A stretch of 64,000 bases of DNA from Amphritea pacifica (GTDB lineage Bacteria > Pseudomonadota > Gammaproteobacteria > Pseudomonadales > Balneatricaceae). The stretch spans positions 30,857 through 94,856 of the forward strand of contig NZ_JAFFZO010000020.1 in the NCBI RefSeq assembly GCF_016924145.1, written 5' to 3'. A model generated the notes under the pieces. That model was not told where the DNA came from. It saw nothing but the letters and a program-made list of their open reading frames with translations, and ran no database searches. Of the stretch, positions 63,069 to 64,000 are shown piece after piece (positions within the stretch are counted from its first letter, which is position 1; each line of letters starts with the position of its first letter). The translations under genes and the position numbers were made by a program.

Positions 63069-63308
63069 ATGGTGGAAGTTAAAGCGGATCAGGTTATGGA
63101 TGCAACCGGCCTGTTCTGTCCGGAACCGGTTATGCTGTTGCACAACAAAGTACGTGAAATGGCTATAGGTGAGGTGTTGCAGTTAACTGCAACCGATCCG
63201 TCAACTCAGCGTGATGTGCCAAAATTCTGTACCTTTCTGGGGCATGAACTGCTGGACCAGAAAATGGAAGATGATCGTTTTTTTTACCTGATACGCAAAG
63301 GCGAGTGA
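63069..63308 (+). CDS. tusA: Sulfurtransferase TusA family protein
   Basis: The 79-residue protein has the TusA motif DATGLFCPEPVM with the active Cys17, then a two-layer alpha/beta fold. It relays persulfide sulfur for tRNA thiolation or molybdenum cofactor synthesis. GGAG is seven bases before the ATG. The presence of LQLTATDPSTQRDVPKFC is typical. Confidence 0.93.
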   Translation: MVEVKADQVMDATGLFCPEPVMLLHNKVREMAIGEVLQLTATDPSTQRDVPKFCTFLGHELLDQKMEDDRFFYLIRKGE

Positions 63309-63385
63309 CATACTCCCCCGGCGTCAGGGTAAAAAGTTAATTAAGACCCGCAGGGTCAAAGATAAATGGTTGAGAGAAACTTACT

Positions 63386-63835
63386 GTGACAGCAACAGAG
63401 ACAACGGACAAATCTAAATCCCGTACCCGTTCCAAAAACCGGGCTGCTAACCAGGCCGCTTTACAGCTGCTATGCGATGCATATCCTGATGTTTTTAATC
63501 GGGAAAATATGCGGCCCCTGAAAATAGGGATTCAGGAAGATCTGATTGCTGATGAGAAGTTAGCGAAAAACAAGATTAAACGGGCGCTGGCGTCATATGT
63601 TCGTTCTCCCTACTATTTTCGCAGCCTGAAAGAGGGCGCTGACCGTATCGGTCTGGATGGTCAGCCCGCCGGACAGGTCAGCGAGTCTGAAGCTGAGCAT
63701 GCCAAACAGCAGTTGAAAGAGATCAATAAGCTGCGTCAGCAAAAGCAGCAGGAAGAGAAAGCCAGGCAGAAGGTTAAGGAGAAGGAAGAGCGCCTTAACA
63801 ATAAGCTGGAGATGTTGCTGACCAAGCGTGGTTAA
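63386..63835 (+). CDS. ProQ/FinO-domain RNA-binding protein
   Basis: The 149-residue protein has a basic start, then a FinO domain (about 22-100) with LCDAYPDVFNRENMRPLKIG, IKRALASYVRSPYYFRSLK and GADRIGLDG. A Lys/Glu/Gln-rich coiled-coil tail follows. It binds structured RNAs as an RNA chaperone. It lacks the C-terminal Tudor-like domain of E. coli ProQ. The start is a GTG. Confidence 0.85.
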   Translation: MTATETTDKSKSRTRSKNRAANQAALQLLCDAYPDVFNRENMRPLKIGIQEDLIADEKLAKNKIKRALASYVRSPYYFRSLKEGADRIGLDGQPAGQVSESEAEHAKQQLKEINKLRQQKQQEEKARQKVKEKEERLNNKLEMLLTKRG

Positions 63836-63887
63836 TAATATTCCTTTATAAAAACAAACCGCCTTGATGGCGGTCAGGTTACTGATA

Positions 63888-63915
63888 AACCCCAGTATTT
63901 TTGCTGGGGTTTTGT
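63888..63915. terminator. Terminator after the ProQ-like gene
   Basis: AACCCCAG-TATTTTTG-CTGGGGTT is an 8-bp stem followed by TTG and T-rich sequence. A smaller stem ACCGCC-TTGAT-GGCGGT lies at 63858-63874. Confidence 0.8.
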
Positions 63916-63962
63916 TTTTCTAAGGCTATTCCAGCGACGTTAGCAAAAACGAGGTAAAAGAT

Positions 63963-64000
63963 TTATGGGACGCTTTGACTCGGCTTAGAGCCTTTCAGGC
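63963..64000 (-). other. Possible C-terminal end of a minus-strand gene (partial)
   Basis: Read on the minus strand, the last 38 bp are open (LKGSKPSQSVP, then TAA). This is too short to identify and may be chance; it would face the ProQ-like gene across the terminator. Confidence 0.2.

Overview
The window looks like chromosome of a marine-type gammaproteobacterium, most likely from the Oceanospirillales (Amphritea/Neptunomonas/Marinobacterium-like). This is an inference from gene content: the apt-fnr-hemN-cco order shared with pseudomonads, RdgC, QueE, RlmM and a ProQ-like protein, plus Pseudomonas-style catabolic genes. No rRNA, tRNA, CRISPR array or complete insertion sequence was seen.

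Region 1 (1-8600) is an aromatic-acid degradation locus. It holds a branched-chain/aromatic-type ABC transporter (permease fragment and binding protein, minus strand). Divergent from it are 4-oxalocrotonate tautomerase, a decayed remnant of an XylT/DmpQ-type ferredoxin, and catechol 2,3-dioxygenase. After a 1.6-kb array of hairpin-forming repeats comes benABCD (xylXYZL-type), which turns benzoate or toluate into catechol. Two half-sites spaced 21 bp apart upstream of benA match the XylS/BenR operator pattern, although no such regulator lies in the window.

Region 2 (8600-19400) is an accessory and defence island. It contains a truncated nuclease-STAND NTPase ending at a 97-bp inverted-repeat element, a small membrane protein, an isolated protocatechuate 4,5-dioxygenase pair (ligAB), and a scar in which the start of a type I restriction HsdR is joined in frame to the end of HsdS. 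The scar is translationally coupled to an ABC-type ATPase plus DUF4276 (TOPRIM-like) pair, followed by a PLD-nuclease/SF2-helicase gene broken by a frameshift and a GNAT-RHH toxin-antitoxin pair.

Region 3 (19400-29300) is housekeeping: a stand-alone trpB, a WGR protein, pdxB, a PilZ protein, an ATP-NAD kinase-family protein, a two-module lipoprotein, HupE and a Pat-type lysine acetyltransferase.

Region 4 (29300-37300) holds a BigR/SqrR-like ArsR repressor divergent from an RND exporter, a LolA-like protein and an outer-membrane barrel. The same 20-bp palindrome lies in the promoter of this operon and in that of a tandem DUF2892 gene 7.5 kb away, in each case between the -35 and -10 elements, so the two probably form one sulfide/persulfide-type regulon. 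A DUF5610 protein and a membrane diguanylate cyclase lie between.

Region 5 (37400-49400) has a UspE-like protein, xthA, gor, a second diguanylate cyclase, a SulP transporter with STAS domain, YigZ, a CDF metal exporter, a BASS transporter, queE, rdgC and apt.

Region 6 (49400-60900) is the microaerobic respiration block: fnr/anr, hemN, a TauE-like protein, ccoS, ccoI, ccoH, ccoG and ccoPQON, with perfect FNR boxes before hemN and upstream of ccoN. The right end carries an alpha/beta hydrolase, rlmM, an ABM-domain protein, a TusA-like protein and a ProQ-like RNA chaperone.
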